From Opitutaceae bacterium (GTDB lineage: Bacteria > Verrucomicrobiota > Verrucomicrobiia > Opitutales > Opitutaceae), in the NCBI GenBank assembly GCA_003151495.1, contig PLXR01000027.1:56581-106869 (forward strand): a DNA stretch of 50,289 nt, given 5' to 3'. Made by a program: the position numbers and the translations under genes. The notes beneath the pieces were generated by a model that made no database searches, had not been told where the DNA came from, and saw only the letters and a program-made list of their open reading frames with translations. Shown in pieces: positions 14,630 through 23,287 of this stretch; the stretch's first letter is position 1; the number at the start of each line of letters is the position of its first letter.

Positions 14630-17605
14630 ATGAACCGCCCGACAATCCATTCCCTCCGCCTCCTTGCGCTCGTGCTCGCCTGCATCGGCATATCGACGGC
14701 GGCCGTCGCACAGACGTTCCTTCCCGATCCGACCGCGGGGCAGCCGTATTCATTCCAGGTGGTGTCCAATCCGCCCCAGCCCGCGGGCACCAGCTACACC
14801 GCAAACGGCCTCCCGGTTGGCCTGGCCATTGACGGCTCGACGGGCGTCGTGAGCGGCACGACCACCACGGTCGGCGTGTTCAAGGGGACGCTCTACCTCA
14901 CCTCGGCGTCCGTCATCAGTCCGTACCCGTTCCAGATCACGGTCGATCCGGCGGCCGGGGCGCCCACGATCACGAGCGAGGGGGCGGGAAGGGGAACAGT
15001 GGGGACGGCCTTTCTCTACACGATCGTCGCGTCGAACAGCCCCACGAGCTACAACATAGCGGAGTTGCCCCCCGGCCTGGCCGCCTCGGGCGCCCGGATC
15101 AGCGGAACGCCGACAACGGCCGGACTCTACTTCACCTCCATCAGCGCCAACAACGGGAGCGGGCAGGGCGCGATCCTGGTCATCATGTGGACCATAAGCC
15201 CCGCGGGCCCGATTCCCGTCATCACGAGCGCGCTCCTGGTGTCGAATGCCGTCGGCGCCCCTCTGAGCTACTCTATTGCGGCGACAAACTCCCCCACGAG
15301 CTACTCGGCGGCCGGGCTGCCCGCCGGCCTGTCGCTGAATACCGCGACCGGGCTTATCAGCGGCACGCCGACCGCGCCCCAGGTCGCGCGGGTCACGATT
15401 TCCGCGGTCAACACCTACGGCCCAAGCCTCCCGCTGAACCTGATCCTGACGATCGGGGATTTCTCAGCGATCACGAGCGCGGTGTCGGCAACGGGGCAAA
15501 CAGGAACCGCATTCTCCTACACGCTCACGGCGAGCAACAGCCCGACGGGCTACGCCCTGACCGGGCTGCCCGCCGGGCTCTCGCTCAACTCGGCGACCGG
15601 AAGCATAACGGGCACTCCCACGACGGCCGGGTCCTACACGGTGACGGCGAGCGCCTCGAACACGTTGGGGACGGGCGCGCCCACCGACATCACGTTCCAG
15701 GTGACCGATCCCGCCTCGGGGGGCGGAGGCCCGATAGTCCCGATAATCCTGACCGGTCCGGCCTCGGTGTCGACCACCGTGGGATCGAACGCGCTGTTCT
15801 CGGTCGCGGCGGCGGGCTCGGGCACCCTCAGCTACCAGTGGTCCCTCAACAAGACGCCGATCTCCGGAGCGAGCTCGGCGACCCTCGTGATCGCAATCGT
15901 CAAGCCGGCGGATGCTGGGACCTACACGGTCACCGTGACCAACTCGGTGGGCACCATCATGTCCCCGCCCGCGACCCTTACGATCCTAGCGTTCGTCGTG
16001 CCGCCCTCCATCACGGGGCAACCCGACAAGACCTCGGTCACCGCGGGTTCGACCGCGGATTTCACGGTGATCGCCTCGGGCACCGCCCCGATTTCCTACC
16101 AATGGCTCGTGGGAGGCGTGCCGATCGCGGGCGCGAACTCGGTCACCCTCCACCTCTCGAACGTCCAGCCGGCGGATGCCGGCACGTATTCCGTGGTGGC
16201 GAGGAACCCCGCGGGCTCATCGGCGAGCCTTGGGGCCGTCCTCACCGTGTCAGGAGTGGCATTCGCCCCGATCTTCCAGTACGAGCCGAGCCCGACCTCG
16301 GTCACGGTCGGAGGGACAGCCAGCCTGTCCGTGGGAATAGTAGGCTCACCACCCATCACCTACCAATGGTCGAAGAACGGGGTGTCAATCCCGGGGGCAA
16401 CCTCGTCGAGCCTGACCTTCCCGGTCGCGGCGCTTTCCGACACGGGCACGTATTCGGTGGTGATATCGGATCCTGCGGGGACGGTCACGAGCACGGGCGC
16501 GGCGCTCACCGTGTCGCCGGCCGGGGGGACCCCGGTCCCCGTCACTATTGTTCTCCAGCCGGTCCCGGTCTCCCCGGCGGTCGGGGGATCCGCGACATTC
16601 ATTGTCGCTGTGACGGGTGATGCCACGATCTCCTACCAGTGGCGCAAGAACCAGGCCCCCATCGCGGGCGCGACGGGCCCTTCGTTCACCGTGGTGGACG
16701 TCCAGCCTTCCGACGCCGGAACCTATGATGTCGAGGTCGTCAACGGATTCTCGGCGGTCATCTCGTTCCCGACACCGCTTGTCGTCGACTTGGTGGCAGT
16801 GCCCGGCCGCCTGGCCAACGTGTCGGTGCGGGGCTTCAGCGGCGTCGCCGACCAGACGCTCATCATCGGATTCGTCGAGGTGGGGACGGGAACCGAGTCC
16901 ACGCTCGTCCGCGCGGTGGGCCCCTCGCTCTCAACTTTCGGCCTGAGCGGCCTCCTTGCCGACCCGCAGCTGTCCCTGTTCTCCTCGGGCGGCTCCCCCG
17001 TCATGTCCAACGACAACTGGGGAGGGGCGGCGGCCCTCTCCGCGGCGTTTTCCCAGGTCGGGGCGTTCGCTCTGCCCCCGGACTCCCTTGACGCGGCGGT
17101 CCTGACGGATCTCCAGCCGGGCCGGTTCACCGCGGAGGTGAACGGGGCAAACGGGGGTACGGGATTGGTTCTCCTTGAGGCCTATGATGTCGACACGGCC
17201 GTTTCCCCCACCTCGCGCTTTGTCAACGTGTCGGCTCGGGGGCTCGCGGGCACCGGCCCAAATATGCTGACCGTGGGGTTCGTGGTGGAGGGTTCCTCGA
17301 GCATCACGCTCCTCGTCCGCGGAGTAGGCCCCACGCTCGCTGGCTTCTCGGTGTCCGGCGCCATGGCGGATCCGGAGCTTACGGTCTTTGATTCGGGCCA
17401 GAACGTCGTGGGTTCCAATGACAACTGGGGTGGGACAGCGGTGCTCCAGGCCGCATTCGATGCGGTCTCGGCCTTCCCGCTTCCCACGACGTCGAAGGAT
17501 GCGGCAGTCCTCGTGACCCTCGCGCCCGGAGCCTACACGGCGCAGGTGAGCGGCGCGGGTGGCTCCACCGGGATTGCGATCCTCGAGCTGTACGAAATGC
17601 CCTAA
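14630..17605 (+). CDS. Secreted multi-domain Ig protein (He_PIG plus Ig-like) with the same C-terminal module
   Basis: 991 residues from the ATG at 14630 (MNRPTIHSLRLLALVL), which gives a clean signal peptide ending near 'AAVAQ'; an in-frame ATG 81 bases upstream gives a charged, non-signal N-terminus and is rejected. Four He_PIG-type domains of about 85 residues ('GLPAGLSLNTATGLISGTPT' is the cleanest) span about 29-365. Four Ig-like domains with 'YQW', '.G..S..L.....P.DAGTY.V.V.N..G' span about 370-720. Two copies of the C-terminal ~130-residue module finish the protein. There is no catalytic motif and no PEP-CTERM or sorting signal. The gene lies 227 bases downstream of the NHL protein gene and may have its own promoter. 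Likely a surface or extracellular binding or adhesion protein. Confidence 0.87.
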   Translation: MNRPTIHSLRLLALVLACIGISTAAVAQTFLPDPTAGQPYSFQVVSNPPQPAGTSYTANGLPVGLAIDGSTGVVSGTTTTVGVFKGTLYLTSASVISPYPFQITVDPAAGAPTITSEGAGRGTVGTAFLYTIVASNSPTSYNIAELPPGLAASGARISGTPTTAGLYFTSISANNGSGQGAILVIMWTISPAGPIPVITSALLVSNAVGAPLSYSIAATNSPTSYSAAGLPAGLSLNTATGLISGTPTAPQVARVTISAVNTYGPSLPLNLILTIGDFSAITSAVSATGQTGTAFSYTLTASNSPTGYALTGLPAGLSLNSATGSITGTPTTAGSYTVTASASNTLGTGAPTDITFQVTDPASGGGGPIVPIILTGPASVSTTVGSNALFSVAAAGSGTLSYQWSLNKTPISGASSATLVIAIVKPADAGTYTVTVTNSVGTIMSPPATLTILAFVVPPSITGQPDKTSVTAGSTADFTVIASGTAPISYQWLVGGVPIAGANSVTLHLSNVQPADAGTYSVVARNPAGSSASLGAVLTVSGVAFAPIFQYEPSPTSVTVGGTASLSVGIVGSPPITYQWSKNGVSIPGATSSSLTFPVAALSDTGTYSVVISDPAGTVTSTGAALTVSPAGGTPVPVTIVLQPVPVSPAVGGSATFIVAVTGDATISYQWRKNQAPIAGATGPSFTVVDVQPSDAGTYDVEVVNGFSAVISFPTPLVVDLVAVPGRLANVSVRGFSGVADQTLIIGFVEVGTGTESTLVRAVGPSLSTFGLSGLLADPQLSLFSSGGSPVMSNDNWGGAAALSAAFSQVGAFALPPDSLDAAVLTDLQPGRFTAEVNGANGGTGLVLLEAYDVDTAVSPTSRFVNVSARGLAGTGPNMLTVGFVVEGSSSITLLVRGVGPTLAGFSVSGAMADPELTVFDSGQNVVGSNDNWGGTAVLQAAFDAVSAFPLPTTSKDAAVLVTLAPGAYTAQVSGAGGSTGIAILELYEMP
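16805..17602 (+). repeat. Two more tandem copies of the ~130-residue C-terminal module
   Basis: Copies start at 16805 ('GRLANVSVRGFSGVADQTL') and 17213 ('SRFVNVSARGLAGTGPNML'). They match the two copies at 13602-14399 in the order of landmarks, including 'SNDNWGG', 'VGAF.LP..S.DAAVL' and 'PG.YTAQVSG..G.TG'. Confidence 0.8.
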
Positions 17606-17639
17606 TCTAGTTGCGCGAGGGCGCGATCGATTCCCCGGC

Positions 17640-18785
17640 TCAGCGCCCGATCAACTCCCCGAGGTGCGCAACCGAGGGGATCCGGTCACAGACTACCTTG
17701 ACCGAGACAAGAATCGGGACCGACAGCAGCGCCCCCGGGATGCCCCAGAGCCACATCCAGAATATCAGGGAGACGAAGATCACAACGGGATTGAGCGTCA
17801 GGCGCCGGCCCAGCAGGATCGGCGTGACCAGGTTCGACTCCAGGAGGTGGAGCGCCAGGTACCACAGGGGCGGCGCCAGCCCGTGCCATAACGAGTCAAA
17901 CGTGAGGAGGCCGACGGCCGCCAGGATGATGACCCCGCAGATGGGCCCGAAGTAGGGGACGAAATTCAGGAGCGCCACGAGGATCCCCCACATCTCGGCG
18001 TTCGGGATCCCCATGAAATAGAGGCCCGTGCTCACGATCGCGCCCAGGCACAGGTTGATCAGCGAAATCGAGAACAGGTAGCTGGATATGCTCAGCTGGA
18101 TCTCGCGGCTGATCTCCACCGCCCGTATCTTCCCCCTGAGGGTCGGGACGAGGTGGACGAGCTTCTGCAGAAACCGGTCCCCCGAGGCGAGGAGCAGGTA
18201 GATGAGGACGAGCACCTCGCCCACGCCCGCGAGGAAGGTGCCGGTCCAGTTCAGGATGGAGCCCGTGCCTCGCTGGTCCTTGACCTCGACCGTGGGCGCC
18301 GTCCTCTGCTCCTCCCGCTTCTCCGCCTCGGTCGCCCCGAGATCCTTCACCGCCGCGGTCGCCTGGCTGAGATGCTCCGCCTTCGGGAAGATCCTCTGGA
18401 TGCGCTGCCTGAGCTCCGTCATGTGCTGAGGAGCGTCGTTGACCCACCCCTCGGCCGGCCTCTCCAGCCGGTAGAACCCCAACCCTAAGACGGCCACGAG
18501 GAGACTGAACACGACGGCCGCTGAAAGGGAGGTCGGAAGGCGCAGCAGGGAAAGCCATCGCACCAGGGGCTGCAGGGTGGTGGCCGCCATCCACGCGAGG
18601 AGCACCGGCAGGACGACGGGGCGCGCGACGTAGAGAAAGGCGATCGCGCCGAACACCGCTATGATTACGTGCACAATGGCCACCTTTGGCCCCTCCGGGG
18701 GTCTGGCCCCGGGCGGCGGCGTCTCCCCCGGGTCCGATTTCGCGGGCAACCGGTGGGTTTCCTGCGCGTGGGGATTGACGGCCAT
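17640..18785 (-). CDS. AI-2E family membrane transporter (TqsA/YdiK-like)
   Basis: 381 residues with about eight predicted helices in the family arrangement: a helix pair near 35-75, a third helix near 85-105, a long soluble region (about 110-185), then a closely spaced C-terminal group. The family landmark 'NFVPYFGPICGVI' is present, as is 'NLVTPILLGRRLTLNPVVIF'. Members include exporters of small molecules and sodium/proton antiporters; the name does not prove AI-2 transport. The ATG lies 8 bases after the stop of the UbiB-like gene, with AGGA six bases upstream, so the two are probably co-transcribed. It converges on the Ig protein gene with a 34-base gap. Confidence 0.9.
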   Translation of the reverse strand: MAVNPHAQETHRLPAKSDPGETPPPGARPPEGPKVAIVHVIIAVFGAIAFLYVARPVVLPVLLAWMAATTLQPLVRWLSLLRLPTSLSAAVVFSLLVAVLGLGFYRLERPAEGWVNDAPQHMTELRQRIQRIFPKAEHLSQATAAVKDLGATEAEKREEQRTAPTVEVKDQRGTGSILNWTGTFLAGVGEVLVLIYLLLASGDRFLQKLVHLVPTLRGKIRAVEISREIQLSISSYLFSISLINLCLGAIVSTGLYFMGIPNAEMWGILVALLNFVPYFGPICGVIILAAVGLLTFDSLWHGLAPPLWYLALHLLESNLVTPILLGRRLTLNPVVIFVSLIFWMWLWGIPGALLSVPILVSVKVVCDRIPSVAHLGELIGR

Positions 18786-18793
18786 GCCGGGTC

Positions 18794-20464
18794 CTAGCGG
18801 GGCCGCCGCTTCCGGCTGTCGCGGTCCTCGGAGTAGATGTTGTAGAGGAGCCCGAGCGCCGCCACCGCCGCCAGGAGAAAGCAGAGCATCGCGAACCCCG
18901 GGTAGCCGAATATGCTCCAGTGGGTGGTGATGCGCATCATGAGCGCCGCGCCAATGATCACCGAGGCGAGGAGGATGCCCTTGGTGACCCGGTTGGCCAC
19001 CTTCTCGATCCCGTCGACGACCATCTTCGCGTCCGTGGCCTTCACCTTCACCTCCAGTTCCGCGTTGGAGATCGCATCCATTATCCGGTTGAGCCGGGAG
19101 GGCAGGTTCACCGTGAAGTCCTTCAGCTCGAGGAGGGAGTTTGTCACTCCGTCCATCGTGGTATCCCTGCTCACCCGGGTTGCCGTGATCTCCCCGGCGT
19201 TCCTGCGGATCGAGGCGTTGGGGTCAAAAGAGGGGTCCAGGATCCGTCCCACCTCGTCCAGCTCGAGGAGGGTCTTGCCCAGGAGCACGAGCTCGCTCGG
19301 CACGAAGAGTCCGTTTTCCCGGGCGTGCCGGCTCACGTCCAAGAGCGACCTCCCGACGTTCAGCTCCCTGAGCCCCTGGTTGAGGCTGAGCGCGACGAGC
19401 TGGCCTATCTCCTGGCGGAACTTGTGCAGGTCGAACGAGTCCGCCTTTTCGCTCATCTGCACGACCTCGTCGGCGGCCTCGTCGCCCTTGCCGTCGCTTA
19501 CCGCGACGAGGACCTTCAGGAGGTGCTTTTGCATCACCGGGGCCACGTGCCCGACCATGCCGAGGTCTAGCAGCGCGATCCGGCCATCGTCCGTGATGAA
19601 CACGTTTCCAGGGTGCGGGTCGGCGTGGAAGAGGCCGTCGACCAGGACCTGCTTGAGGTACGCACGGAAAAGCTCCTCGGCGAGCGGGGCACCCTTGATG
19701 TCGAGCTTCGCCAGGGGCCCCAGCGACGTGATCTTCTGGCCCTTGATGTAGTCCATCGTGAGCACGCTGCGCGTGCAGTAGTCGATCACGGGCTGCGGGA
19801 CCTGGATCAGCTTGAATTCCTTCAGGTTCCTGCCGACGGCGATGAGGTTCTGGGCCTCGCGCTCGTAGTTGAGCTCCTGCTGGATGGTCGTGCGGAACTC
19901 GGCGACGATGGCGGCGAACCGGTACCTGCGGCCGATCTCGGTATGGTCGTCGAGGAAGGTCGCGATCTCCGACAGGATCTCGAAGTCATCGGCGATCTGG
20001 CGCCGGATGTCGGGCCTCTGGACCTTGACCGCCACGGGGCGTCCGTCGCGAAGCGCCGCGAGGTGGACCTGCCCCAGGGACGCGGCGGCGACCGGCTCGG
20101 TGTCGAAACGGGAGAACGCCTTGGAGACCCGGACCCCCAGCTCCGCGAGCACAGTCTGCTCCACCTCGAGGTAGGGAAAAGGCTTCACCTTGTCCTGGAG
20201 CCTGGCGAGCGCATCGAGATAGGCCCTCGGAAGGAGGTCCGGCCTGCCTGCCAGCACCTGGCCCAGCTTGACGTAGGTGGGCCCCATCGCCTCCAGGTCG
20301 TCGGCGAATTGCGCCGGGGCGGCATCGCCCGCGTCGCCCTCCATGTCCTTCGGGTCGAACCCCTCGGGCAGCGCCATCTGCTTCGCGAGATCCGAGCGGC
20401 CGTATTTCCAGAGGAGCGCCGCAAGCTGCCTGTAGCGTTTGAGATGGGCGGCGGAGAAGTTCAT
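18794..20464 (-). CDS. AarF/UbiB (ABC1) atypical kinase-like protein
   Basis: 556 residues from the ATG at 20464 (MNFSAAHLKRYRQLAALLWK); a longer open frame upstream is low-complexity and unsupported. Family motifs: 'YVKLGQVLAGRPDLLP' (KxGQ motif), an Ala-rich nucleotide loop 'AAASLGQVHLA', 'VAVKVQRPDI', catalytic-loop 'HADPHPGNVFI' and 'LLDLGMVG' in place of DFG. Two hydrophobic helices near the C-terminus (about 500-550) anchor it in the membrane. UbiB-type proteins are ATPases needed for ubiquinone or related quinone-lipid metabolism, but Verrucomicrobiota usually make menaquinone, so the exact role is open. It sits downstream of the NCS2 permease gene (151-base gap) and just upstream of the AI-2E family gene. 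Confidence 0.93.
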   Translation of the reverse strand: MNFSAAHLKRYRQLAALLWKYGRSDLAKQMALPEGFDPKDMEGDAGDAAPAQFADDLEAMGPTYVKLGQVLAGRPDLLPRAYLDALARLQDKVKPFPYLEVEQTVLAELGVRVSKAFSRFDTEPVAAASLGQVHLAALRDGRPVAVKVQRPDIRRQIADDFEILSEIATFLDDHTEIGRRYRFAAIVAEFRTTIQQELNYEREAQNLIAVGRNLKEFKLIQVPQPVIDYCTRSVLTMDYIKGQKITSLGPLAKLDIKGAPLAEELFRAYLKQVLVDGLFHADPHPGNVFITDDGRIALLDLGMVGHVAPVMQKHLLKVLVAVSDGKGDEAADEVVQMSEKADSFDLHKFRQEIGQLVALSLNQGLRELNVGRSLLDVSRHARENGLFVPSELVLLGKTLLELDEVGRILDPSFDPNASIRRNAGEITATRVSRDTTMDGVTNSLLELKDFTVNLPSRLNRIMDAISNAELEVKVKATDAKMVVDGIEKVANRVTKGILLASVIIGAALMMRITTHWSIFGYPGFAMLCFLLAAVAALGLLYNIYSEDRDSRKRRPR

Positions 20465-20615
20465 GGCGGGGAGGCGTGTGTGCGGGGCATGCGGGCGCCC
20501 CGAACGGGTGGTGGGCCATAGTACAGGGGGCCCGCCCGGGAAGGTATGGGGCGTAGACAGTATAGATGCCCGCGGCCGGGGCACTTTAGCGCGGCCCCGA
20601 GGCGCCGCCCGCCCC

Positions 20616-22226
20616 TCAGGCGGCCCTCGCGTCGGCCTCGGGCGTCGTGAACCACCGGGCCAGGAGGAGCACGACCGCCATCCCCGCGTAGCCCTCCGCG
20701 TACGCCAGGGCCGGGAACAGCGCGCCCCTCGCGGCCGAGGGGTGGGTGAGCAGCTCGACCAGGGGGAGGGCGCTCACGGTGTCCGAGCCCGTGAAACGCC
20801 AGGAATGCAGGAGCCCCAGGAGGCACAGCCCGGACGCCGCGAGGGCCCAGAGCGCAGCCGTCACCAGCCGGCGCTCGATCACGAAGACCGTGACCGTCGC
20901 GAGGACGAGAGCGCAATAGAAGGTCCCCTGCTCGACGGCGAAGCCGCCCTCGATGAACGTGCCGTTGGCGTGGAACGCATCCACGAGCCCCTGCGAGAAC
21001 TCCGGGCCCTTCCCCTGGCCCGCGATCCGCATCGCGTTCTTCGTGAAGAAGGTGGCCCAGGCCATGATGACCGGCACCATGCCGAGCACGACCGCCGGCC
21101 AGTGGCGCGACGGCGTGACCTCGAAGGACTGCACGGTGATGATGAGCCCGATCCAGACCACGATCGCAAGGCCCGCGTCCGCAGGCACGGCCCACGAGAT
21201 CAGCGCCATCGAGCCGGTCAGGCACACCGCCGTGATGAACACCCCATTCAGGGTCGAGTACCCGGCGCGGGCCCCCATGCGCTTCCATGCCGGGTGGCCT
21301 ATGTAGATCGAGGTCGGGAAGGGCGAGCCGAAGCACGCCGCCGCGAACGTGCACAGCCCGTTCACCGCGAGGGACGAGCGGGACGAGTAGCTGTCGCCGG
21401 CGGCCGCCGCGGACTCGATGGATTGGAGTGACGCGAGCAGGTTGAGGAGGCCCATGGGGATGATCACGGAGAGGTACGGCCAGAACTGGCCGTTTCGGAA
21501 GCCGCCCCACAGCTCGGCCAGGACCGGCAGCGGCGGGTGCCAGCCGAGCGAGCCGGCCGGCCGGACCCCGTTCGGCGCGAGGCCCGTAAGCCACGAGAGC
21601 GCGGTTCCCGCAACGAGCACCACGAGCGCCGCGGGTATGCCCCACTTCGGCCGGACGTTCCCGAAGTAGAACAGCAGCACGAGCCCGAGCGTCACGAATC
21701 CCACCACCGGGTGGGCGAAGGTGCTGAAGAGGAAGTTGAGGGTGAGGAACGCAAGCCCGGCGCCGGAAAGCGCCGCAAGCAGCGCGGCGCGGGGCGTCAT
21801 GCGGCGTATCCCCTCCGCCACGAACGCGCCGCAGAACTCGATCAGGCCCGAGCCTATGCAGGCGACAAGCCCCGCCTCCCAGGCGAAGGCGTCCGGGTCC
21901 GCGACGCCCTGGGCCCTTGCGATCTGCTTGGCTGGAAGCATGACGAGGAAGACGTAGGCGATGAACGTCGGCGTGTTCAGGCCGAAGGGAAGGGCGCAGA
22001 CGTCAACCCTCCCCTCCCTCCTCGCGAGCCGGTGGGCCTGCCAGGCGTAGAAGAGGTTGCCCGCGAGGTACGACACCGCGATGCCGGGCAGGATCCGGCC
22101 GTAGGCCAGCGCCGGCGGCATGCCCACGATGCCGATGCACAGCGTCGGCACAAGCAGCAGCTGGACGATGTTGTCGAGCGCGATGGCGCAGAACCCGTCG
22201 ACGTCGCCGCGCGCGAGGAGCTTCAC
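20616..22226 (-). CDS. NCS2-family (xanthine/uracil type) permease
   Basis: 536 residues starting with a GTG at 22226; GGA lies about five bases upstream. No in-frame ATG between here and the upstream stop codon gives a better start. The beginning 'RGDVDGFCAIALDNIVQLL' and the internal 'ALPFGLNTPTFIAYVF', 'IPMGLLNLLASLQSIESAAA' and 'FGSPFPTSIYIGHPAWKRMG' match the NCS2 fold, in which paired discontinuous helices form the substrate site. About 13-14 helices are expected, and the protein is longer than typical members (about 430-480), with extra C-terminal helices. It lies 64 bases downstream of the nucleosidase-like gene, so the pair may salvage a purine-type base or nucleoside. The substrate cannot be read from sequence. 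Confidence 0.87.
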   Translation of the reverse strand: MKLLARGDVDGFCAIALDNIVQLLLVPTLCIGIVGMPPALAYGRILPGIAVSYLAGNLFYAWQAHRLARREGRVDVCALPFGLNTPTFIAYVFLVMLPAKQIARAQGVADPDAFAWEAGLVACIGSGLIEFCGAFVAEGIRRMTPRAALLAALSGAGLAFLTLNFLFSTFAHPVVGFVTLGLVLLFYFGNVRPKWGIPAALVVLVAGTALSWLTGLAPNGVRPAGSLGWHPPLPVLAELWGGFRNGQFWPYLSVIIPMGLLNLLASLQSIESAAAAGDSYSSRSSLAVNGLCTFAAACFGSPFPTSIYIGHPAWKRMGARAGYSTLNGVFITAVCLTGSMALISWAVPADAGLAIVVWIGLIITVQSFEVTPSRHWPAVVLGMVPVIMAWATFFTKNAMRIAGQGKGPEFSQGLVDAFHANGTFIEGGFAVEQGTFYCALVLATVTVFVIERRLVTAALWALAASGLCLLGLLHSWRFTGSDTVSALPLVELLTHPSAARGALFPALAYAEGYAGMAVVLLLARWFTTPEADARAA

Positions 22227-22290
22227 GGCGATCCGGCCGCGGGGGCTGCGTTCGCTTGGGGGGCGTGGGGGAGGATCGCGCGCATGTGGG

Positions 22291-23130
22291 CTAGCGGGCG
22301 AGCTCCCGAACCAGCGAGATCGTGAACAGCGCCGCCTGGCGCGAGGCGAACGGGGAGAGCCGGCGGTAGTCGTTGTCCGGGGAATTCTGGGTGAGGTTGC
22401 TGCCGCTGCGCACGCACAGGAACGGGGTGCGCAGGTACCAGCACGCCTGGGCGACCGAGCCGCTCTCCATCTCCATCAGGTCGGGACGGAGCTTCCTGCG
22501 GATGTCGGCGATGCGCCGGGCCGTTATTCCGAACTGGTCGCCCGAGGTGATGCGGCCCACGCGCACGCGCGGGACGTAGGCGGGCGAATGCTGGGCCGCC
22601 TCCTCCGGCGTGTGGCGGCGGATCGCCCGCCTTGCGGCCGCGAGCAGGCGCGGGTCCCCCGGGTAGACGATGGCCATGTGGTCGCCGAGGGGCCCCGCGG
22701 CCGAGAAGTACTCCATCACGTCGCTCCGCTCGAACGAGCCGAAGTCGTGGTTGCACGTCACCGCGCCGACGATCACGTCCCCGTTGCGCACCGCCGGGTT
22801 GATCCGGGAGGCGGTGCCCGTCATCAGCACCTCCCTCGGCCTGAACCTCGCGACGAGGAGGGTGGTGACCATCGTGGCGCAGGTCTTCCCGATCCCGGTG
22901 ACGGCCACGATGACCCTGCGGCCGCAAAGCCGGCCCGAGGCGTAGGGGAACCCGGCGAGGCGGCCCCTCCTCCTTCCCTCGAGGGCCCGCTCCACCAGCT
23001 CGGACTCCTGGGGGATCGCGCCCAGGATGAGCGTGCAGTCGCGCGAGGGCCGCGGCGCCCTCCGGCGGGCGACCGGGATGCCCGGGAGGATCGTGGGCGG
23101 GGGGTTCCTGAGCTCTTTGGGCTGCGGCAT
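22291..23130 (-). CDS. MTA/SAH-nucleosidase-like (PNP_UDP_1) protein with altered catalytic position
   Basis: 279 residues from an ATG at 23130 with AGG about eight bases upstream. A Pro/Arg-rich tail of about 30 residues precedes the nucleoside phosphorylase/hydrolase fold, which begins 'CTLILGAIPQESELVERAL'. The family's ribose-binding Glu region is recognisable as 'LMEMESGSVAQACW'. At the strand that normally ends in the catalytic Asp ('SD' in MTA/SAH nucleosidases) this protein reads 'VRSGSNLTQ', so Asn stands where Asp is expected. Possible roles include MTA/SAH cleavage, futalosine hydrolysis or purine nucleoside phosphorolysis; the change argues against a simple MTA nucleosidase. Its neighbour downstream is an NCS2 permease, fitting purine salvage. 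It is divergent from the mannoside genes across a 157-base gap. Confidence 0.8.
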   Translation of the reverse strand: MPQPKELRNPPPTILPGIPVARRRAPRPSRDCTLILGAIPQESELVERALEGRRRGRLAGFPYASGRLCGRRVIVAVTGIGKTCATMVTTLLVARFRPREVLMTGTASRINPAVRNGDVIVGAVTCNHDFGSFERSDVMEYFSAAGPLGDHMAIVYPGDPRLLAAARRAIRRHTPEEAAQHSPAYVPRVRVGRITSGDQFGITARRIADIRRKLRPDLMEMESGSVAQACWYLRTPFLCVRSGSNLTQNSPDNDYRRLSPFASRQAALFTISLVRELAR

Positions 23131-23287
23131 TGGGGAGCCTGTTCCCTAGCAGGCGCCGTGCCCGCCCCCGTCCGCGGGCCGCCGCGGGATTTCCGCGGGT
23201 TTGCTGCGACAAGGAGTGACAATAGCCGGCCGAGGCATCATCCCTGTCTCTCCCGGAGATCGATCCCCGCACAACCCTCGTCCGCCG

